DNA of 64,000 nucleotides from Sphingomonas aurantiaca (GTDB lineage: Bacteria > Pseudomonadota > Alphaproteobacteria > Sphingomonadales > Sphingomonadaceae), in assembly GCF_003050705.1 (NCBI RefSeq), contig NZ_QAOG01000001.1:665105-729104 (forward strand), in the 5' to 3' direction. The position numbers and the translations under genes are program-made. Shown here piece by piece: positions 33,794 to 46,867 of the stretch. Within the stretch, counting starts at the first letter, position 1. Each line of letters begins with the position of its first letter. The notes beneath the pieces were generated by a model that did not search any database, had not been told where the DNA came from, and was given only the letters and a program-made list of their open reading frames with translations.

Positions 33794-34375
33794 ATGAAGA
33801 CACCGCTCATCCTGATCGCGATGCTGCCGCTTGCCGGGTGCATCAGCTTCGGCGCAAAGCCGCCCCCCACGCTGCTGACGCTGACGAGCGCGTCTGCGGT
33901 GACGGTCGGGCAGAACCAGGATTCGGCGACGACCAAGTCGATCACGATCCAGGTGCCTGTCGTGCCGCAGTCGCTGGCGACCGCGCGCGTGCCGGTGCAG
34001 GCGACGCCGACCTCGATCGCCTATGTCACCGATGCGCAGTGGGCGGAGCCGCCGGCGCGTCTGTTCGCGCGGCTGGTGTCGGACACGGTCGCGTCGCGGA
34101 CCGGGCTCGTCGTGTTGTCGACCGCGCAGTCGATCGGCGATCCTGGCGGCCTGCTCGGCGGCGAGCTCCGGACGTTCGGGCTTGATGCGACGACTCGCGA
34201 GGCGGTCGTGACGTTCGATGCCTCGCTGACCCGCGTCGGCAAGACGTCGGTCGAGAAGCATCGCTTCGAGGCACGCGTGCCAGTCTCGGCGATCGACGCC
34301 CCCTCGGCGGCGGCGGGGATCAACCAGGCGGCGAACCAGGTCGCGACCGAGGTGGCGGACTGGATCGGGCGGTGA
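33794..34375 (+). CDS. ABC-type transport auxiliary lipoprotein (PqiC-like)
   Basis: 193 residues with a lipoprotein signal (MKTPLILIAMLPLAGCISFG; lipobox LAGC, acylated Cys about 16). The mature part matches the LptE/PqiC-like auxiliary component of MCE transport operons (DUF330): IAYVTDAQWAEPPARLFARL and a C-terminal helix INQAANQVATEVADWIG. Probably tethered to the outer membrane, where it would help close the Mla bridge. Start at 33794 has GAGG six bases before; GTG 33782 is an alternative. Last gene of the four. Confidence 0.88.
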   Translation: MKTPLILIAMLPLAGCISFGAKPPPTLLTLTSASAVTVGQNQDSATTKSITIQVPVVPQSLATARVPVQATPTSIAYVTDAQWAEPPARLFARLVSDTVASRTGLVVLSTAQSIGDPGGLLGGELRTFGLDATTREAVVTFDASLTRVGKTSVEKHRFEARVPVSAIDAPSAAAGINQAANQVATEVADWIGR

Positions 34376-34399
34376 ACGCCGCGGCGGTCTGACCGTTGG

Positions 34400-34420
34400 G
34401 GCTCTCTGACAAGGAGAGCC
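34400..34420. terminator. Possible hairpin between the Mla and glycogen operons
   Basis: GGCTCTC/GAGAGCC 7-bp stem with a 7-base loop lies between the convergent lipoprotein and CitE-like genes. No T-run follows, so terminator function is uncertain. Confidence 0.35.
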
Positions 34421-34468
34421 GCAATGCCACGCGGCGCGCGAACGCCATGCGGTGAGCGCTAGCCGCTG

Positions 34469-35319
34469 TCAGAGCCGCAGCATCGCTTCCGCTTCGGCGA
34501 GGTGCAGCCGCTCGACCATCTGGCCATCGAGGCGAATGGCGCCCTTGTCCGCAGTGTCGGGCATCGCGAACGCAGCGACGATCGCGCGGGCCCATGCCAG
34601 CTCGTCCTCGCTTGGACCAAAGCCGCTATTTGCCGCCTCGATCTGCGATGGGTGGATCAGCGTCTTGCCGTCGAACCCCAGCATCGCGCCCTGCGCGCAT
34701 TCGGCCTCAAATCGCGCCTGATCGTCGAGGGCGTTGCAGACGCCATCGAGCGCGACGATCCCCGCCGCGCGGGCGGCCATCACGATCGACGCAAGCGCCG
34801 GGATCAGCGGCGTCCGATCGGCCCCGAGGCGGCACCGCATCTCCTTGGCAAGATCGTTTGTACCCGCCACCAGCGCGGTCAGTCGCGCCGACGAGGCAGC
34901 TTCGGACAGCGCCGGCAGCGACAGGATCGCGGCACAGGTCTCGATCATCGCCCAGACCGGTGGGCCGTCGTCGCCAAGCGAGCCGCGGACCGCAGCCAGC
35001 TCGGCCGGGTAGGACAGCTTGGGCACCAGCACCGCATCGACGCCGATCCCGCGCACCGCGGCGATGTCGTCCGCGTACCACGCCGTGTCGAGGCCGTTGA
35101 TCCGGACGACGAGTTCGCGCGCGCCGAAACCTCCTTCGCGCACGGCCGCGACGACGCGGTCGCGCGCGGCGATCTTCTCCTCCGGCGCGACGGCATCCTC
35201 CAGGTCGAGGATGACGACGTCGCAGTCGAGCGTCCGTGCCTTGGCAATCGCACGCGCGTTTGACGCGGGCATGTAGAGCGCGCTCCGACGGCGCCGATGC
35301 GTCATGCTGCCAGCGTTCA

Positions 35320-35320
<1 letters not shown>
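34469..35320 (-). CDS. HpcH/HpaI-CitE family CoA ester lyase
   Basis: 283 residues of the CitE-like TIM-barrel lyases that cleave or form malyl-, citramalyl- or citryl-CoA. Motifs: RSALYMPASNARAIAKA (about 12-28; CoA/substrate loop), DVVILDLEDAVAPEEK with the metal-binding acids (about 34-49), VPKLSY, MIETCAAILSLPAL, and GFDGKTLIHPSQI (about 223-235). No citrate lyase partners (citD, citF) are near, so true citrate lyase activity is unlikely. It is the last gene of the glycogen operon and overlaps pgm by one base (TGATG), although no pathway link is obvious. Confidence 0.88.
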
Positions 35321-38381
<3,061 letters not shown>

Positions 38382-38421
38382 CAGATCTTCCTCGTTCGAC
38401 CGGCAAGTCGGTCGTGCAGCT

Positions 38422-39684
38422 TCATTCCGTCAGCCGGTCGATCATCGATTTGGTCACGAGCACAACGCCGTTGTCGGTGCGGCGGAAGCGCTGCGCGTCG
38501 AGCACCGGATCCTCGCCGACGACGAGGCCGTCGGGGATCACCACGCCGCGATCGACCACCACCTTCGACAGCCGCGCGCCGCGGCCGATCACGCAGTGCG
38601 GGAGGATCACCGCCTGATCGAGCACCGAATAGCTATGCGCGCGCGTGCCCGTGAAGATCAGGCTGCGGTGGATCGACGAACCCGAGATGATGCAGTCGCC
38701 CGAGACGAGGCTCGATACCGCCTCGCCGCGGCGACCGTCCTCGGCGTGGACGAACTTGGCGGGGGGCGTGACCTCAGAATAGGTCCAGAGCGGCCAGCTG
38801 CGATCGTAGAGGTCGAGCTTGGGCACGACGTCGGTGAGGTCGATATTGGCTTCCCAATAGGCGTCGACCGTGCCGACGTCGCGCCAATAGGCCTCGACTT
38901 CGCCCTCGGATCGCACACAGCTGTCCGAGAAGCGATGTGCGACCGCCTTGCCGTGCTTGACGAGGTACGGAATGATATCCTTGCCGAAATCGCGCGACGA
39001 GCCCGGCGTCTCTGCGTCGCGGCGCAGTTCGTCGAACAGCAACTTGGTGTGGAAGACATAGATTCCCATCGATGCCAGCGCGATGTCCGGATTGCCCGGA
39101 ATCGCGGGCGGATCGGCGGGCTTCTCGACGAACGCGGTGACGTTGTCATGTTCGTCGACCGCCATCACGCCGAAGCCGACCGCCTCCATCCGTGGCACTT
39201 CGAGGCAGGCGATCGTGACGTCCGCGCCGGTCTCGCAATGCTGCTGCAGGATCAGCTCGTAATCCATCTTGTAGATGTGATCGCCCGCGAGGATGACCAT
39301 ATATTCGGGCGCGTGGCTCTCGATGATGTCGATATTCTGGTAGACGGCGTCCGCGGTGCCCTCATACCATTGGAACTCGCTGATCCGCTGCGACGCGGGC
39401 AGGATGTCGAAGCTCTCGTTGCGTTCGGAGCGCAGGAAGTTCCAGCCGCTCTGAAGGTGGCGGATCAGCGAATGCGCCTTGTACTGCGTGGCCACGCCAA
39501 TCCGGCGAATGCCCGAATTGATCGCGTTCGACAGCGCGAAATCGATGATGCGCGCCTTGCCGCCGAAATACACCGCGGGTTTTGCGCGCGTGTCGGTCAG
39601 CTCCATCAGCCGACTGCCGCGACCACCGGCCAGCACATACGCCATCGCGTCGCGCGCCAGTGGCTGTCCCCGCCGTTCAACCAT
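38422..39684 (-). CDS. glgC: Glucose-1-phosphate adenylyltransferase
   Basis: Makes ADP-glucose from glucose 1-phosphate and ATP, the regulated entry to glycogen. 420 residues: nucleotidyltransferase motif [20 protein letters not shown] (about 15-34), [19 protein letters not shown] with the activator-site region, catalytic [19 protein letters not shown], and a C-terminal left-handed beta-helix ([18 protein letters not shown]). GGGAGA precedes the ATG. Second-last biosynthetic step gene in the operon between glgB and glgA. Confidence 0.96.
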   Translation of the reverse strand: MVERRGQPLARDAMAYVLAGGRGSRLMELTDTRAKPAVYFGGKARIIDFALSNAINSGIRRIGVATQYKAHSLIRHLQSGWNFLRSERNESFDILPASQRISEFQWYEGTADAVYQNIDIIESHAPEYMVILAGDHIYKMDYELILQQHCETGADVTIACLEVPRMEAVGFGVMAVDEHDNVTAFVEKPADPPAIPGNPDIALASMGIYVFHTKLLFDELRRDAETPGSSRDFGKDIIPYLVKHGKAVAHRFSDSCVRSEGEVEAYWRDVGTVDAYWEANIDLTDVVPKLDLYDRSWPLWTYSEVTPPAKFVHAEDGRRGEAVSSLVSGDCIISGSSIHRSLIFTGTRAHSYSVLDQAVILPHCVIGRGARLSKVVVDRGVVIPDGLVVGEDPVLDAQRFRRTDNGVVLVTKSMIDRLTE

Positions 39685-39771
39685 GTCCGTCTCTCCCTAA
39701 TCGTCCGCGGTATAACGCCCCGTCACCCGCGGGTTGTTCCGTCATTGCGCCGGATCGGTCTTCGAACTCGA

Positions 39772-41934
39772 TCAGCCTTCATATTCGAGCATGATCGTGG
39801 CAAGCGGCGGCAGCGTCACCCACGCCGCGCCATTCTCCGCGACCACGCCGCCGAGATTGCCGAGCCCGCTGCCCCAATAGTCATGCGCGTCGCTGTTGAT
39901 GATTTCGCACCAGCGCCCGTCGAGCGGCAGCGGGATGCGATAGGGTGCGCGCGCGATCGGCGTCATGTTGGCGATGATCGCGACCGGCTTCGCGCCGGGC
40001 GCCTTGCGCAGCCACGCGAAGACCGAATTAGCGGCATCGTCGGCGATCAGCCATTCGAAGCCCTCCGCCTCGCAGTCTCGGGCATGGAGCGCGGGCTTGT
40101 CGCGATAGACCGCGTTCAGGTCTCGGACGAGGTTGCGGATGCCTTCATGGCTGCGCGCGTTGCGCAGATCCCAGTCGAGCGCGCGGCCTTCGGACCATTC
40201 GCGCCGCTGCGCGAACTCCTGCCCCATGAAGAGCATTTTCTTGCCCGGATAGCCCCACATGAATGCGTAATAGGCGCGCAGGTTCGCGAATTGCTGCCAG
40301 TCGTCGCCGGGCATCTTCGTGAGCAGCGAGCCCTTGCCGTGGACCACTTCGTCATGGCTCAGCGGCAGGACGAAATTCTCGCTGAACGCATAGACGAGCC
40401 CGAAATTGATCTCGCCGTGATGATGCTTCCGGTGCAGCGGATCGCGCGCCATGTACTGGAGCGTGTCGTGCATGAAGCCCATGTTCCACTTGAACCCGAA
40501 GCCCAGGCCACCGCTCTTGCCGTCGTCGCCGACGGGGGCGGAGACGCCCGGCCACGAAGTCGATTCCTCGGCGATCGTGAAGATGCCGGGATGCTGGCCG
40601 TACACCGCGCGGTTCATGTCGCGCAGGAACGCGACCGCTTCCCAATTCTCGCGCCCGCCGGTGTCGTTGGGGATCCATTCGCCCGCCTCGCGCGAATAAT
40701 CGCGGTAGAGCATCGACGCGACCGCATCCACGCGAAGCCCGTCGATATGATAGCGCTCGGCCCAGAACAGCGCGTTGTTGACGAGGAAGGACGATACCTC
40801 GCGCCGCCCGAAATTGTAGATCGCGGTGTTCCAGTCGGGGTGGAAACCGAGCCGCGGGTCTTCATGTTCGTACAGCGCGGTGCCGTCGAAATGCGCGAGC
40901 CCGAACGCGTCGGTCGGGAAATGCGCAGGCACCCAGTCGAGCAGCACGCCGATCCCCGCCAGATGCGCACCGTCGACGAACCGCGCAAAGCCCTCGACAT
41001 CGCCGAACCGCGCGGACGGCGCGTACAGCCCGGTGGTCTGATAGCCCCAGCTCGGATCATAGGGATGTTCGCTGATCGGCATGAACTCGATGTGCGTGAA
41101 GCCCATCTCGACCACATACGGGATCAACCGGTCGGCGAGCGCATCCCAGGTCAGGAACCAGCCCTCGGCGTCGCGGTCCCAGGATCCGGCATGCACCTCG
41201 TAGATGCTGATCGGCACGCGGCGCGGATCGACCGAGGCCCAGTGCGCGCGGTGGCTCGTATCGGCCCATTCGTGCGCGAGCGTGCGCGTGATCGACGCGG
41301 TCGCGGGGCGCAGCTCGCTGGCAAAGGCGAACGGATCGGCCTTTAGAGGCTGGAGCCGGCCATCGGGGCCGACAATCTCGTATTTATACGCGCGATATTC
41401 GGCGATGTCGGGGATGAAGATCTCCCACACGCCGACGTCGCCGCGCTTGCGCATCGCGTGGCGGCGACCGTCCCAGTCGTTGAAGTCGCCGACTACCGAG
41501 ACACGTTGCGCGTTGGGCGCCCAGAGCGCGAAATGGACGCCGTGCGCGCCTTCATGCTCGATCAGGTGCGCGCCCATCTTGTCGTGGAGGCGGTGGTGCG
41601 TGCCCTCGGCCATCAGCACGTCGTCGACGGGGCCGAGTACGGGGCCGAAGCTGTAAGGATCGGTCACCCACCAGTCCGCGCCGCCGCCCTCGGCATGATA
41701 TTTCACCGGCTGCGGATCGCCGTCGATCGGCCCCTCGAACAGCCCGCGATCGTCGATCCGGGGGAGCGTGCCGAGCGCCGTGCCATCGAGTGCATGCGCC
41801 TCCGCGGTCGCCGCACCCGGCAGCCAGGCGCGCGCGAACGTGCCCCCGGGGCCGGCATGCACGCCGAGCAACGAGAAGGGGTCGTCGTGACGCCCCTCGA
41901 TCAGGGCAACGATGGCGCCTTCGGGTGGCTTCAC
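39772..41934 (-). CDS. glgB: 1,4-alpha-glucan branching enzyme
   Basis: Cuts and re-attaches chains as alpha-1,6 branches. 720 residues from GTG 41934 (MKPPEGAIVALIEGRHDDPF). N-terminal carbohydrate-binding domains (VSVVGDFNDWDGRRHAMRKR near residue 142), then a GH13 catalytic barrel: nucleophile Asp in DGLRVDAVASMLYRDY, acid Glu in TIAEESTSWPG, and LSHDEVVHGKGS. C-terminal all-beta domain at the end. The GTG overlaps the glgP stop (GTGA); the frame stays open upstream inside glgP but is not expected to be used. Confidence 0.95.
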   Translation of the reverse strand: MKPPEGAIVALIEGRHDDPFSLLGVHAGPGGTFARAWLPGAATAEAHALDGTALGTLPRIDDRGLFEGPIDGDPQPVKYHAEGGGADWWVTDPYSFGPVLGPVDDVLMAEGTHHRLHDKMGAHLIEHEGAHGVHFALWAPNAQRVSVVGDFNDWDGRRHAMRKRGDVGVWEIFIPDIAEYRAYKYEIVGPDGRLQPLKADPFAFASELRPATASITRTLAHEWADTSHRAHWASVDPRRVPISIYEVHAGSWDRDAEGWFLTWDALADRLIPYVVEMGFTHIEFMPISEHPYDPSWGYQTTGLYAPSARFGDVEGFARFVDGAHLAGIGVLLDWVPAHFPTDAFGLAHFDGTALYEHEDPRLGFHPDWNTAIYNFGRREVSSFLVNNALFWAERYHIDGLRVDAVASMLYRDYSREAGEWIPNDTGGRENWEAVAFLRDMNRAVYGQHPGIFTIAEESTSWPGVSAPVGDDGKSGGLGFGFKWNMGFMHDTLQYMARDPLHRKHHHGEINFGLVYAFSENFVLPLSHDEVVHGKGSLLTKMPGDDWQQFANLRAYYAFMWGYPGKKMLFMGQEFAQRREWSEGRALDWDLRNARSHEGIRNLVRDLNAVYRDKPALHARDCEAEGFEWLIADDAANSVFAWLRKAPGAKPVAIIANMTPIARAPYRIPLPLDGRWCEIINSDAHDYWGSGLGNLGGVVAENGAAWVTLPPLATIMLEYEG

Positions 41935-44375
41935 ATTACCGTCCAGATATCGCGCGCATATTCGCGGATCGTGCGGTCGGACGAGAACCAGCCGACGCGC
42001 GCGACGTTGCGCACGGTCGAGGCGACCCACGCGTCGCGATCGTTCCAGCGCGTGTCGACGCTGCGCTGCGCGGTGGCATAGCTGTCGAAATCGGCGGCGA
42101 GCATGAACCAGTCGCCCTCGTACAGCCCGCCCATCAGCCCGGCATAACGCTGACGATCATCGGGCGAGAACACGCCCGAGGCGATCGCCGATACCGCCTG
42201 GCGCAGCTCGTTCGATCCGTCGATCACGCTACGCGGATCATAGCCCGCGGCCCGCTTCGCCTCGACCTCGTCCGCGGTCATGCCGAAGATGAAGATGTTG
42301 TCGTCGCCGACGCGGTCCTTGATCTCGATATTCGCGCCGTCGAGCGTGCCGATCGTCAGCGCGCCGTTCATCGCGAACTTCATGTTGCCGGTGCCCGACG
42401 CCTCGAGCCCCGCGGTCGAGATCTGTTCGCTGAGATCGGCGGCGGGAATGATCTTCTCCGCGAGCGACACATTGTAGTTGGGCAGGAACGCGACCTTGAG
42501 CAGCCCGCCGACCGACGGGTCCGCATTGATCCGGCGCGCGACGTCGTTCGCCAGTTTGATGACGAGTTTCGCATTGTGATAGCTCGACGCCGCCTTGCCC
42601 GCGAACAGCTTGACGCGGGGCGTCCAGTCGCGTTCCGGATGGCTGCGGATCTGATCGTACAGCGCAACCGTCTCGATGATGTTGAGCAGCTGGCGCTTAT
42701 ACTCGTGAATGCGCTTGATCTGCACGTCGAACAGCGCGTCGGGATCGATGCGCAGCCCCATGCTGTCCTTGATATGATTTGCCAATGCCACCTTGTTCGA
42801 ACGCTTGACCGCCCAAAACCGCTCCCTGAAGGCGGAATCGTCGGCAAAAACATCGAGATCGATGAGCTTCTCCGCATCGTCGAGAAAGCCGTCGCCGATC
42901 GCGTCGCGGATCAGCGTGGTGAGGCCGGGATTGCACTGCTGGAGCCAGCGGCGCGGCGTGATCCCGTTGGTCTTGTTGTTGATCCGCGTCGGATACAGGC
43001 GGTGGAGATCGGCGAAGACCGTCTTCTTCATCAGCTGCGTATGCAGCGCTGCGACGCCGTTGACGCTGTGCGATCCGGCAAAGGCGAGATTGGCCATCCG
43101 CACGCGCCGTTCGCCACCCTCGTCGATCAGGCTGATCGCGGCGATCGCGCGGTCGTCGATGCCGTCCACGCCGCGTGCCTCGCGCAGCAGCCTTGCGTTG
43201 ATCGCGTAGACGATCTGCATGTGGCGCGGCAGCAGTCGCTCGAACAGCGGCAGCGGCCAGCTCTCCAGCGCCTCGGGCAGCAAGGTGTGGTTCGTGTAGC
43301 CGAACGTCGCGCGCGTGATCTTCCACGCCTCGTCGAACGCGAATTCGTGATGATCGATCAGCAACCGCATCAGCTCGGCGACCGACACCGCAGGGTGCGT
43401 GTCGTTCAGCTGGATCGCGGCCTTGTCGGGCAGCGTGCGGATATCGCCGAAATACTGGATGTGGCGGCGGACGATGTCCTGGATCGACGCGGACGAGAAG
43501 AAATATTCCTGCCGCAGCCGCAATTCCTGCCCCGCCGCGGTCGAATCATTGGGATAGAGAACGCGCGTGAGCGTTTCGGCGCGGAGCTGATCGGCGAGCG
43601 CACCGGTGAAGTCGCCCGCGTTGAACCGGTCGAGCTTGATCGGATCGAACGCGCGGGCGGTCCACAAGCGCAACGTGTTGACGTGTTTGCCGCGCCAGCC
43701 GACGACGGGGGTATCGACCGCCATCGCCTCGACCGCTTCGGCCGGGCTCCAGTGGATCTGGCCGCTGTCGGTCGCGGTCACCTCGCCGCCGAAGCCAACG
43801 AAATAGGCGCTCTCGCGGCGTTCGAATTCCCACGGATTGCCGTGCGCGAGCCAGCTCTCGGGCATCTCGACCTGCCAGCCGTCGTCGATCCGCTGGCGGA
43901 ACATGCCGTTCACGTAGCGGATGCCATAGCCGTAAGCCGGAAGCGCGAGGCTCGCCATGCTCTCCATGAAGCACGCCGCCAGCCGCCCAAGCCCGCCATT
44001 GCCGAGCGCCGCATCGGGCTCGATCTCCTCGAGCGCGGCGAGGTCAACGCCGTGCAGCGCGAGCGCACGCGTCACTTCGCGGCTGCGTTGCAGGTTCGTC
44101 ACCGCGTCGCGCAACAGGCGGCCGATCAGGAATTCGAGGCTGAGATAATAGACGCGCTTGGCGCCGGCCGCATGCGCCGCCTTGGTCGACGCCATCCAGC
44201 GTTCGACGATGTCGTTGCGCACCGTCAGGATCGTCGCCGCAAGCCAGTCGTGCGGGAGCGCCGCCTGCGCATCCTTGCCGATCCGATGGACGAGCGTGTC
44301 GAGGATCGAATCGGCAAGATCCTGGGCGGTTGCCGTATTCTGGGTGGGCTGCTGTACGGCGATATCTGAGGTCAC
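41931..44375 (-). CDS. glgP: Glycogen/starch/alpha-glucan phosphorylase
   Basis: Releases glucose 1-phosphate from chain ends with pyridoxal phosphate as cofactor. 814 residues. The PLP lysine lies in EASGTGNMKFAMNGALTIGT (about residue 660). Other conserved stretches are GLGRLAACFMESMA, YGYGIRYVNGMF, and NGITPRRWLQQCNPGL. GTG start at 44375. First gene of the operon glgP-glgB-glgC-glgA-pgm-CitE-like, with a plausible promoter just upstream. No glgX debranching gene is in the window. Confidence 0.96.
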   Translation of the reverse strand: MTSDIAVQQPTQNTATAQDLADSILDTLVHRIGKDAQAALPHDWLAATILTVRNDIVERWMASTKAAHAAGAKRVYYLSLEFLIGRLLRDAVTNLQRSREVTRALALHGVDLAALEEIEPDAALGNGGLGRLAACFMESMASLALPAYGYGIRYVNGMFRQRIDDGWQVEMPESWLAHGNPWEFERRESAYFVGFGGEVTATDSGQIHWSPAEAVEAMAVDTPVVGWRGKHVNTLRLWTARAFDPIKLDRFNAGDFTGALADQLRAETLTRVLYPNDSTAAGQELRLRQEYFFSSASIQDIVRRHIQYFGDIRTLPDKAAIQLNDTHPAVSVAELMRLLIDHHEFAFDEAWKITRATFGYTNHTLLPEALESWPLPLFERLLPRHMQIVYAINARLLREARGVDGIDDRAIAAISLIDEGGERRVRMANLAFAGSHSVNGVAALHTQLMKKTVFADLHRLYPTRINNKTNGITPRRWLQQCNPGLTTLIRDAIGDGFLDDAEKLIDLDVFADDSAFRERFWAVKRSNKVALANHIKDSMGLRIDPDALFDVQIKRIHEYKRQLLNIIETVALYDQIRSHPERDWTPRVKLFAGKAASSYHNAKLVIKLANDVARRINADPSVGGLLKVAFLPNYNVSLAEKIIPAADLSEQISTAGLEASGTGNMKFAMNGALTIGTLDGANIEIKDRVGDDNIFIFGMTADEVEAKRAAGYDPRSVIDGSNELRQAVSAIASGVFSPDDRQRYAGLMGGLYEGDWFMLAADFDSYATAQRSVDTRWNDRDAWVASTVRNVARVGWFSSDRTIREYARDIWTVM

Positions 44376-44405
44376 GCGGCTTCCGGCTTGGTTACGGTCG
44401 CCACA

Positions 44406-44433
44406 ATCCTAGCCGTCCATGCGCGGTTGTCAC
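44406..44433 (-). promoter_or_regulatory. Candidate sigma-70 promoter of the glycogen operon
   Basis: On the minus strand GTGACA (44433-44428) and TAGGAT (44411-44406) are spaced by 16 bases, close to the -35 and -10 consensus. Predicted start about 30 bases before glgP. Prediction by eye only. Confidence 0.4.
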
Positions 44434-44537
44434 GCGCGCTTCGGCTCGCCTGCAAGATAATCGGTATCTGGGGGGAGAGACGTCGACCGCGTGCAAGGCC
44501 GGTCGACATGGTCTGGGTAGACACTACCCGAGGGTAG

Positions 44538-44623
44538 TGGTGGACAGGGCTGGATTCGAACCAGCGTACGCTTGCACGGGCAGATTTACAGTCTGCTGCC
44601 TTTAACCACTCGGCCACCTGTCC
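44538..44623 (-). tRNA. tRNA-Tyr (anticodon GTA)
   Basis: 86 bases on the minus strand, class II with a long variable arm as expected for bacterial tRNA-Tyr. Acceptor stem GGACAGG/CCTGTCC, discriminator A and a genome-encoded CCA end. Anticodon loop contains CTGTAAA (anticodon GTA), and the T arm has GGTTCGAATCC. A short inverted repeat CACTACCC/GGGTAGTG overlaps the 3' end (44522-44539) and may terminate transcription. Confidence 0.95.
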
Positions 44624-44773
44624 AGATGAGCCGCTTATCAAAGCGAGGCGGCTCAATGGCGAAGCGAGCCCGGTGTGTCAACGCAGGTTTTGAGAAGTTT
44701 CGCGCTTCGCTGTTGCCGCGGGGGGAGAATGCCGACAAGGACGCCGCATACACAGACACGATCGAGAGCGAAT

Positions 44774-45517
44774 ATGGCACGCAAGGGACACAGGCCGAGC
44801 AAGGCGCCGGCAGGCCGCCCCCGCTTCTGGGGCAAGCACGCGGTTGGCGCCGCGCTGAACAATCCGGAGCGCACGGTGCGCAAGATCCTCGGCACGCGCG
44901 AGGCGCTGGCCGGGTTCGATCTGCCCGCCGACGTCCCCGTGACCTATGCCGAGGCAGCCGATCTGGCGCGGCTGGTGCCCGGCGATGCGCCGCACCAGGG
45001 CGTGGTGATCGAGGTCGAGCCGCTCGAGGACATGTGGCTCGCCGACCTGCTCGAGCATGGCAAGGACGATAATCGCCCGCTCGTGATCCTCGACGGCGTG
45101 ACCGATCCACACAATGTCGGCGCGATCCTGCGCTCGGCGGCGGCGTTCGATGCGCTCGGCATCGTGACCCCCGATCGCAACGCACCACCCGAATCGGGGA
45201 CGATCGCGCGCGCGGCATCGGGCGCGCTTGAGTCGGTGCCGTGGATTCGCGTCGTCAATCTGGCGCGTGCTCTCGAGGAGATCGCGGCGGCCGGCTTCTG
45301 GCGGATCGGGCTGACCGGCCACGCGACGCAGACGCTGGGCGAGGCGATGGGCACGCAGCGCATCGCGATCGTGCTCGGCGCCGAGGGCGAGGGCATGCGG
45401 CAGAATACCGAGCAGCATTGCGACGAGCTCGCCAAGTTGCCGATCTCGGAGAAGGTGGAGAGCCTCAACGTCTCGAACGCCGCAGCGATCGCGCTCTACG
45501 CGGTCACGACGCGGTGA
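44774..45517 (+). CDS. rlmB: 23S rRNA (guanosine-2'-O-)-methyltransferase RlmB-type (TrmH family)
   Basis: SPOUT-class methyltransferase that methylates a ribose in 23S rRNA (G2251 in E. coli RlmB). 247 residues: basic N-terminus (MARKGHRPSKAPAGRPRFWG), substrate-binding domain to about 85, then the knotted domain with motif 1 DPHNVGAILRSAAAFDALG (about 113-131), motif 2 AIVLGAEGEGMRQ and motif 3 LPISEKVESLNVSNAAAIAL (about 222-241). The ATG at 44774 fits the family; upstream extension runs towards the tRNA. RlmB versus another TrmH-family target is inferred. Confidence 0.88.
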   Translation: MARKGHRPSKAPAGRPRFWGKHAVGAALNNPERTVRKILGTREALAGFDLPADVPVTYAEAADLARLVPGDAPHQGVVIEVEPLEDMWLADLLEHGKDDNRPLVILDGVTDPHNVGAILRSAAAFDALGIVTPDRNAPPESGTIARAASGALESVPWIRVVNLARALEEIAAAGFWRIGLTGHATQTLGEAMGTQRIAIVLGAEGEGMRQNTEQHCDELAKLPISEKVESLNVSNAAAIALYAVTTR

Positions 45518-45522
45518 CCTGA

Positions 45523-45671
45523 GCTCCCTCTCCCCCTCGGGGAGAGGGAAGGGGCCCGCCGCGCTTGCGGTGGGAAGGGTGAGGGGTTTGAGGCTCGGGA
45601 CACTCGTCCCAACGCCCCTCTCCCTTCCGTCGCCTACGGCTCCTCCCTCCCTCTCCCCGGAGGGGCGAGGG
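45523..45671. repeat. REPIN-like pair, GGGGAGAGGG family (copy D)
   Basis: The left unit GCTCCCTCTCCCCCTCGGGG carries a second hairpin (CCCGCCGC/GCGGTGGG) and a GGGTGAGGGG tail. The inverted right unit ends with CCCTCTCCCCGGAGGGGCGA and has a CCGT/ACGG second hairpin. The spacer is about 25 bases. The two-hairpin unit structure matches copy B, but there is no DUF559 gene inside. Lies between convergent rlmB-like and ferredoxin genes. Confidence 0.85.
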
Positions 45672-45678
45672 ACTTGGG

Positions 45679-45996
45679 TCAGTCCTCTGCGGCGATGCGG
45701 ACCTTTAGCCCGTCCAGCGCATCGGTCAGCTCGATCTGGCACGACAGTCGCGATCCCGCATCGCGGTCGCTGGTCGAATCGAGCAGGTCGTCCTCGTCCG
45801 GCCCCATGGGCTTCAGTTTGGCCGCAAAGTCCGGGTCGACATGGACGTGGCAGGTGGCGCACGAGCAGCAGCCGCCGCAAAGCGCCAGGATCTCGTCGAT
45901 GCCGGCGTCGCGGATGACTTCCATCACCGAAAGCCCCGCTTCGCCCATGATCTCGCGTTCTTCCCCTTCGCGCGTCACGACGATAAGCTTGGGCAT
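45679..45996 (-). CDS. [2Fe-2S] ferredoxin, adrenodoxin type
   Basis: 105-residue electron carrier. The cluster-binding Cys pattern C-x5-C-x2-C is in [10 protein letters not shown] (about 40-49), followed by HVHVDP, with the fourth Cys in RLSCQIEL (about 85). This is the adrenodoxin/putidaredoxin subfamily, which serves cytochromes P450 or Fe-S assembly. No isc genes or P450 are adjacent. GGAGA lies six bases before the ATG. An extra Cys (third position of GGCC) inside the loop is unusual but not disruptive. Confidence 0.92.
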   Translation of the reverse strand: MPKLIVVTREGEEREIMGEAGLSVMEVIRDAGIDEILALCGGCCSCATCHVHVDPDFAAKLKPMGPDEDDLLDSTSDRDAGSRLSCQIELTDALDGLKVRIAAED

Positions 45997-46056
45997 GTCA
46001 TTCTCCGAAAAATCTTCCTCCGTTCATGCCGTTGCGCGGCGCCGGGATCAAGCATC

Positions 46057-46680
46057 ATGGGCCTGAACGCCGACCAACTCAAAACCGCGATGGCGGCCCT
46101 GTGCGCGATCGAGCCCGCCTTTGCGGTGGCGGTCGGCAATGCCGGGCACCCCGCGCCGCGGATCAGCGAGCGCGGCTTTGCGACGTTGCTGCGCACCATC
46201 GTCGGCCAGCAGGTGAGCGTCGCCTCGGCGCAGGCGGTATGGACCAAGCTCGACACCGTGGTCGGCGGCGCGGGCGACCCCGCAAAGATCGCCGCCGCCA
46301 GCGACGAGACGCTACGCAGCGCCGGGCTGTCGCGGCAGAAGCTCGGCTATGCGCGCAGTCTTGCCGACGAGGTGACGAGCGGCCGGCTCGATCTGACCAA
46401 CCTGCCCGAGGACGACGAGGAGGCGATCGCCGCGCTGGTCCGCGTCAAGGGGATCGGCCGCTGGTCGGCGGAGATATATCTGCTGTTCGCCGAAGGGCGG
46501 ACCGACATCTGGCCCGCGGGCGACCTGGCGATCCAGATCGAGGTCGGTCGGATCCTCGGTCACGAGACCCGCCCGAGCGAGAAGCTGACGCGCGAGGTGG
46601 CGGAGGCGTGGCGCCCGCACCGCGGCGCGGCGGCGATCTTCGCCTGGCATCATTACCAGGCGGACATGAAGGTAATCTGA
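46057..46680 (+). CDS. DNA-3-methyladenine glycosylase II family protein (HhH-GPD)
   Basis: Removes alkylated bases to start base excision repair. 207 residues with [20 protein letters not shown] (about 41-60), the helix-hairpin-helix [18 protein letters not shown] (about 128-145) and the catalytic Asp in WPAGDLAIQ (about 154-162). AlkA-like by the core domain, but without the N-terminal AlkA/TATA-like domain, so it is a minimal form. ATG at 46057 chosen by homology. A REPIN follows. Confidence 0.9.
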   Translation: MGLNADQLKTAMAALCAIEPAFAVAVGNAGHPAPRISERGFATLLRTIVGQQVSVASAQAVWTKLDTVVGGAGDPAKIAAASDETLRSAGLSRQKLGYARSLADEVTSGRLDLTNLPEDDEEAIAALVRVKGIGRWSAEIYLLFAEGRTDIWPAGDLAIQIEVGRILGHETRPSEKLTREVAEAWRPHRGAAAIFAWHHYQADMKVI

Positions 46681-46701
46681 GGGGAGGTTTCCCCCCACTC
46701 C

Positions 46702-46787
46702 ACGTCATCGCAGCGAAAGCTGGGATCTCCCCGTTCGAGCCGCGACGCCCGCCAATCGGGATACCCCAGCTTTCGCTGGGGTGACGG
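46702..46787. repeat. REPIN-like pair, GTCAT/C-CCCAGC family
   Basis: ACGTCATCGCAGCGAAAGCT with its mirror arm faces CCCCAGCTTTCGCTGGGGTG across about 32 bases. It lies between the glycosylase gene and mntH, which are co-directional. Its right half overlaps the start of a non-conserved upstream extension of the mntH frame. Confidence 0.85.
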
Positions 46788-46867
46788 ACGGGGAGCGGGC
46801 GACTTTGACGGTCCGCCTGGACGCAAGCGCTTGTTCCCGCTCGCCCCGTCCGGCAAAGCAGCCCCCG

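Noticed and set aside
38596..41346. 916-codon plus-strand open frame across glgC and glgB
   Set aside because: Spans two well-identified genes on the other strand and shows only shadow composition.
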